Shown piece by piece: positions 60,720 to 64,000 of a stretch of DNA of 64,000 bases (positions are counted from its first letter, which is position 1; each line of letters opens with the position of its first letter). The translations under genes were made by a program, and so were the position numbers. Source of the stretch: Flavobacterium sp. LHD-80 (GTDB taxonomy: Bacteria; Bacteroidota; Bacteroidia; Flavobacteriales; Flavobacteriaceae); contig NZ_JAVFVS010000009.1 in the NCBI RefSeq assembly GCF_030929605.1, positions 62,001 through 126,000 of the forward strand, read 5' to 3'. Under the pieces are notes generated by a model. The model did not search any database, was not told where the DNA came from, and saw nothing but the letters and a program-made list of their open reading frames with translations.

Positions 60720-61856
60720 ATGTCTCAAAAGCAAATCATCTATCTCGATAATAATGCCACAACACGTGTTGATAAACGAGTTTTGAATGCAATGCTTCCC
60801 TATTTTTCTGATTTTTATGCCAATGCTTCAAGCAGTCACATTGCTGGTTTGACAGTAAATGAAGCTGTTGAAAATGCTGCATGGCAAACCGCAAAACTTA
60901 TTGGTGCGCAGGAAGACGAAATCATTTTTACATCTGGCGCAACAGAATCTATTAATCTGGCTATAAAAGGCTTAGTGAATCAAGACCGAAAACATATTGT
61001 AACGGTTTCTACAGAACATAAAGCAGTTTTAAAAACCTGTCAATTTATGGAATCGATTGGTTTTGAGGTTATTTATTTGCCTACAGCTTCAAATGGTATT
61101 TTAAATCTTGCTCTTTTAGAACAAGCAATAACTGGTAAAACATTGTTAGTATGCGTTATGATGACGAATAATGAAACGGGCGTTCAACAAAATATAAAAG
61201 CGATTTCTGAAATTGCTCACGCTAAAAATGCACTTTTTATGTGTGATGCAACGCAAGCTGTTGGAAAAATTCCAGTTGATGTTAAATTACTCGGGATTGA
61301 TCTTTTGCCTTTTTCCGCACATAAATTTTATGGACCAAAAGGCATTGGCGCTCTTTATATTTCGGCGAAAGCCAAAATAAAACTGACTCCGCAAATACAT
61401 GGCGGTGATCAACAACGAAAATTACGCAGTGGAACTCTTAATGTTCCAGGAATTATTGGTTTAGGAAAAGCGAGTGAAATTGCGATAAACGAAATGAAAA
61501 GTGATGAGGAACGAATTTTAGAATTAAGAAATCAACTGGAAAAAGGTTTACTGCATTTTGAAGGTTCGTTTGTAAATGGAGATAGAGCCGAAAGAATTTA
61601 CAATACCACAAATATCTGTTTTCCCAGCGTTAATTCTGAAACTTTGATTCTTGCTTTACAGCATATTGCAGTTTCAAATGGTTCTTCGTGTTCTGCTGTG
61701 ACTTCAGAACCTTCGCATGTTTTGAAAGCTATGGGATTGTCTGATGAAAATGCTTTGAGTTCGATTCGTTTTAGTTTGGGAAAATTTACTACATCTGAAG
61801 AAATCGAAGAAACTATTGAACGTGTTTTGACTTTGGTTCGACAATTAAGCCAATAA
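60720..61856 (+). CDS. Cysteine desulfurase (NifS/IscS-like, PLP-dependent)
   Basis: A 378-residue class V aminotransferase with the desulfurase motifs YLDNNATTRVD, IIFTSGATESINLAIKG, VSTEHKAVLKTC, DATQAVGKIPVDV, PFSAHKFYGPKGIGALYI (PLP-binding Lys) and the sulfur-carrying Cys in SNGSSCSAVTSEPSHVL. It removes sulfur from cysteine to form a persulfide for iron-sulfur clusters or for sulfuration of molybdenum cofactor. It lies between the PaoABC-type operon and the XdhC/MocA genes, so it may supply sulfur to this enzyme. A housekeeping iron-sulfur role is also possible. Confidence 0.92.
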   Translation: MSQKQIIYLDNNATTRVDKRVLNAMLPYFSDFYANASSSHIAGLTVNEAVENAAWQTAKLIGAQEDEIIFTSGATESINLAIKGLVNQDRKHIVTVSTEHKAVLKTCQFMESIGFEVIYLPTASNGILNLALLEQAITGKTLLVCVMMTNNETGVQQNIKAISEIAHAKNALFMCDATQAVGKIPVDVKLLGIDLLPFSAHKFYGPKGIGALYISAKAKIKLTPQIHGGDQQRKLRSGTLNVPGIIGLGKASEIAINEMKSDEERILELRNQLEKGLLHFEGSFVNGDRAERIYNTTNICFPSVNSETLILALQHIAVSNGSSCSAVTSEPSHVLKAMGLSDENALSSIRFSLGKFTTSEEIEETIERVLTLVRQLSQ

Positions 61857-61877
61857 TTTTTTTTTAAAAGTTATTGG

Positions 61878-61958
61878 CTCTCGCAGATTCTGCAGATTGT
61901 TCAGATTTGCATAGATACTTTTATAAATAATCTGTTAAATCTGCAGAATCTGCGAGAG
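61878..61958. repeat. Intergenic palindrome, family D
   Basis: A perfect 21-bp inverted repeat (61878-61898 and 61938-61958) starts CTCTCGCAGATTCTGCAGAT. The loop contains a further CAGATT/AATCTG pair. It lies between convergent cysteine desulfurase and MocA-like genes and may end both transcripts. Confidence 0.88.
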
Positions 61959-61986
61959 AAAAAACAATGTCTTTTTGGTGAAAAAA

Positions 61987-62589
61987 TCAAAACTCAGACA
62001 TCAATTTATTATAATCGTCTTCTGTATCGATATCAATATTTCCTTTTTCAAATAAAACCGAAACGACATCCTCTGAAAATGTATTGATTATTTTTTTTGC
62101 ACCTTCTTGGCCTTGCAATTCTAACAATTTGCTAAAATATTTTTTATTGAAAAGTACTGGAGTTCCAAGGGTTTCTGAATATGCCGAAGCTGTAATTCCT
62201 TTTCCGGTTTTATAATGGGCCGTAATCAGATTTTCAAAAATCAAACTTGAAACGTAAGGTTGATCGCAGACTGCAAAAATGCAGTTTTCGCTTTCTGGAT
62301 ATAATTCTAATAATTTTTTAAGTCCGTGAATAATTGAAGATGACATTCCGGATTGCCATTCCGGATTAAAAACAATTTTAATTCTCAACGGATCAAGTTC
62401 TTCTTCAATCAAATGATTATTAGCACCTGTAACGACAATAATTTTCACTTCTGGAACCAAAGAAGCTTCTGCAATTGTATTTTTAAGAAGCGTCGAATCC
62501 TTATAGCCAAGAAGTTGTTTTGGCTGGCCTAATCTTGAAGAATTGCCTGCTGCCAAAATTACAATGCCTGTTTTATTTTTAGATTCCAT
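61987..62589 (-). CDS. mocA: MobA/MocA-like nucleotidyltransferase (molybdenum cofactor cytidylyltransferase type)
   Basis: About 200 residues from the ATG at 62589 (another in-frame ATG lies at 62604). The NTP-transferase signature is VILAAGNSSRLGQPKQLLGY, with IVVTGANNHLI, WQSGMSSSIIHGLK and FAVCDQPYVSSL. These features match MocA, which attaches CMP to the molybdenum cofactor to give the dinucleotide used by PaoABC-type enzymes. It overlaps the end of the xdhC gene by 11 nt, so the two are translated together. CTP against GTP preference is inferred from context. Confidence 0.88.
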   Translation of the reverse strand: MESKNKTGIVILAAGNSSRLGQPKQLLGYKDSTLLKNTIAEASLVPEVKIIVVTGANNHLIEEELDPLRIKIVFNPEWQSGMSSSIIHGLKKLLELYPESENCIFAVCDQPYVSSLIFENLITAHYKTGKGITASAYSETLGTPVLFNKKYFSKLLELQGQEGAKKIINTFSEDVVSVLFEKGNIDIDTEDDYNKLMSEF

Positions 62590-63703
62590 AATGAATTTCG
62601 TCATGAATTTTTCCTGCCTTGTATTTTAAGGAAGTTCCTGTTTTTCCAGATTCAAAAGCTTTAATTTCAGCAACAATTGATAACGCAATTTCTTCTGAAT
62701 TTTCTGCGCCAATGTCGAGCCCAATCGGACTATGTATCCTACTTAACTGTTCTTCATTTACCGAAATCCCTTCTATTTGAAGATCATCAAGCATTCGATT
62801 TAGTTTTGATTTTGGGCCGAGAATGCCAATGTAACGGCAATCTGTCTTCAATAGTAATTTCAAAACACCCAAATCATATTTATAATTGTGCGTCATTAAA
62901 ACAAAATAGGTTTGATCATCAATTACGATAGAATTTAAAAAATCCTCTTGTTTTACAACCAAAACCTGATTTGCTTCTGGGAAACGTTTTTTTGTCGCAT
63001 GCGCGTTACGTCCGTCGCCAATCGTTACTTCCCAGCCTAACAAAGTTGTCATTTTTACTAATGGCTGAACATCATTTCCGGCACCGGCAATGATTAATGA
63101 AACTGGCGGATGTACATATTCTATCAACGCTTCGTCCTCTGAATTTTCCTGAAGCTTCTTCACTGAAGTTTTTTTCGTCAGCAGTATTTCTTTGGCATCT
63201 GAAATTAAATTTAATGCATTGTTATTGTGATGTAAAACAGGGCTGTCTTTTCTGAAAAACAGACTTGTTCCTATTTGTTCTGCTCCTCTTCTTAATGAAA
63301 AAATGGTAATAATTACGGCTTCTTTTCTTTCTGCTTTTAATTGTTTTAAAAGCTGAATTGGATTGTTTTCAGATTCATTGTCAATATATTCAAACAAGAT
63401 ATGAACGATGCCGTTGCATCCCAGCTGAAGGCCTATTTCGGCATCGTCTTCATTGCTGGTATTATAAGTGACCAATTTATTTTGTTGCTGATTTATTGAA
63501 AGAAGTGCTTTTCGGAGTGCATCGCCTTCAAGACAGCCTCCACTTATGGCACCCGTAAGCAAGCCGTCTTCGGTAACAAGCATTCGTGCGCCCGGCTGTC
63601 TATAGGAAGAGCCTTCGACTTTGACGACCGTTGCCAAAGCTGTTTTTTTTCCTGATGCTTTTGCTTCTGAATAAGCTTGTAGAATTTGGCTGATTTCCTT
63701 CAT
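62579..63703 (-). CDS. xdhC: XdhC/CoxI family molybdenum-cofactor insertion chaperone
   Basis: About 374 residues from the ATG at 63703; the frame extends seven codons further. The N-terminal XdhC/CoxI domain shows KVEGSSYRQPGARMLV and GLLTGAISGGCLEGD, with the conserved Cys, and the C-terminal Rossmann-like domain shows LIIAGAGNDVQPLVKM, VLMTHNYKYDLGVL and YIGILGPKSKLNRML. XdhC proteins bind sulfurated cofactor and deliver it to the apo-hydroxylase; PaoD is the PaoABC counterpart. It is the first gene of the pair with mocA. Together with the nearby hydroxylase and desulfurase this forms a maturation set. Confidence 0.92.
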   Translation of the reverse strand: MKEISQILQAYSEAKASGKKTALATVVKVEGSSYRQPGARMLVTEDGLLTGAISGGCLEGDALRKALLSINQQQNKLVTYNTSNEDDAEIGLQLGCNGIVHILFEYIDNESENNPIQLLKQLKAERKEAVIITIFSLRRGAEQIGTSLFFRKDSPVLHHNNNALNLISDAKEILLTKKTSVKKLQENSEDEALIEYVHPPVSLIIAGAGNDVQPLVKMTTLLGWEVTIGDGRNAHATKKRFPEANQVLVVKQEDFLNSIVIDDQTYFVLMTHNYKYDLGVLKLLLKTDCRYIGILGPKSKLNRMLDDLQIEGISVNEEQLSRIHSPIGLDIGAENSEEIALSIVAEIKAFESGKTGTSLKYKAGKIHDEIHYGI

Positions 63704-63927
63704 AAAATAATAATTAACCAGCAAAACAAACTTCTGATGATTCTTTAACTGTCTAAAAGTAAAAAATATTATAAAATTAAGCGAAGGAAAATCATTTAAG
63801 TTTAAAAAAACGCGTCTGTATTTAACAATCTCGAAACAATTATTTTTTCTTGCAATATCATTTATATCTCGAAGTTTTGTATTTTTATCTGAAGCAAAAT
63901 AAATTAGTTAACTTAAAAATAAACTGC

Positions 63928-64000
63928 ATGGGAAAATTTGTAATTACTAAAAGAGCCAACGGAGAATTTCAATTCAATTTAAAAGCTGGAAACGGACAAA
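63928..64000 (+). CDS. DUF1508/YegP family protein (3' partial)
   Basis: Only the first 24 codons lie in the window (start GKFVITKRANGEFQFNLKAG), which match the start of the YegP/DUF1508 fold, a small beta-rich protein of unknown function. The gene continues beyond the right edge. Confidence 0.8.
   Translation, partial: MGKFVITKRANGEFQFNLKAGNGQ

Noticed and set aside
1-64000. tRNA, rRNA, insertion sequences, integrases, phage genes or plasmid functions
   Set aside because: None of the typical sequences or proteins were seen on either strand.

Overview
The window looks like a chromosomal segment of a Flavobacterium-type member of the Bacteroidota, close in style to soil or freshwater flavobacteria. 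The evidence is low GC with A/T-rich intergenic DNA, promoters of the Bacteroidota type (TTG, 19 nt, TAnnTTTG), SusC/SusD pairs with ECF sigma/FecR regulators, a hybrid two-component sensor, PorP/SprF proteins, and secreted enzymes ending in type IX secretion (T9SS) sorting domains. I see no tRNA, rRNA, CRISPR array, transposase or phage gene.

Layout. (1) 1-2200: a TPR sensor kinase cut by the window edge, and its LuxR-type response regulator. (2) 2367-9938: a giant type-B T9SS adhesin with two sets of seven FG-GAP repeats and 13 HYR modules, followed 3 nt later by a PorP/SprF-like gene. (3) 10135-15027: small stress-type or hypothetical genes, an outer-membrane barrel protein and a free-standing ComEC-like metallo-beta-lactamase protein. 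(4) 15316-25446: ECF sigma, FecR, SusC and SusD, with a divergent PI-PLC-like enzyme and a metallophosphoesterase, possibly a phosphorus-scavenging locus. (5) 25796-37539: secreted GH18, GH64 and GH16 enzymes with a membrane-bound LuxR-type sensor-regulator, together suited to attacking chitin and beta-1,3-glucan, i.e. fungal walls. (6) 37841-54955: a uronate/polyuronide region with a HAD phosphatase, DUF4861 protein, LacI regulator, YhcH protein, KDPG aldolase, SDR, mannonate dehydratase, beta-helix protein, hybrid two-component regulator, GH88 and GH2. (7) 55230-56442: DUF2911 and DUF1203 proteins. (8) 56565-63703: a periplasmic PaoABC-type molybdenum hydroxylase with an adjacent cysteine desulfurase, a MocA-like nucleotidyltransferase and XdhC. 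(9) A YegP/DUF1508 gene cut by the right edge.

How the parts fit. In region 6, GH88 and GH2 would release uronate sugars, and the YhcH/SDR/UxuA/aldolase operon would carry them through mannonate and KDG to pyruvate. That operon starts from a near-consensus promoter carrying a palindrome that suits a LacI operator; the lacI gene beside it has no ordinary start codon for its DNA-binding domain. Region 8 combines an enzyme with the proteins expected to mature its cofactor.

The most unusual feature is a set of at least 13 large intergenic palindromes in four sequence families. Arms are up to 30 nt, often nested, and different copies carry different but matching arm sequences. One copy supplies the last codons and stop of a metallophosphoesterase gene.
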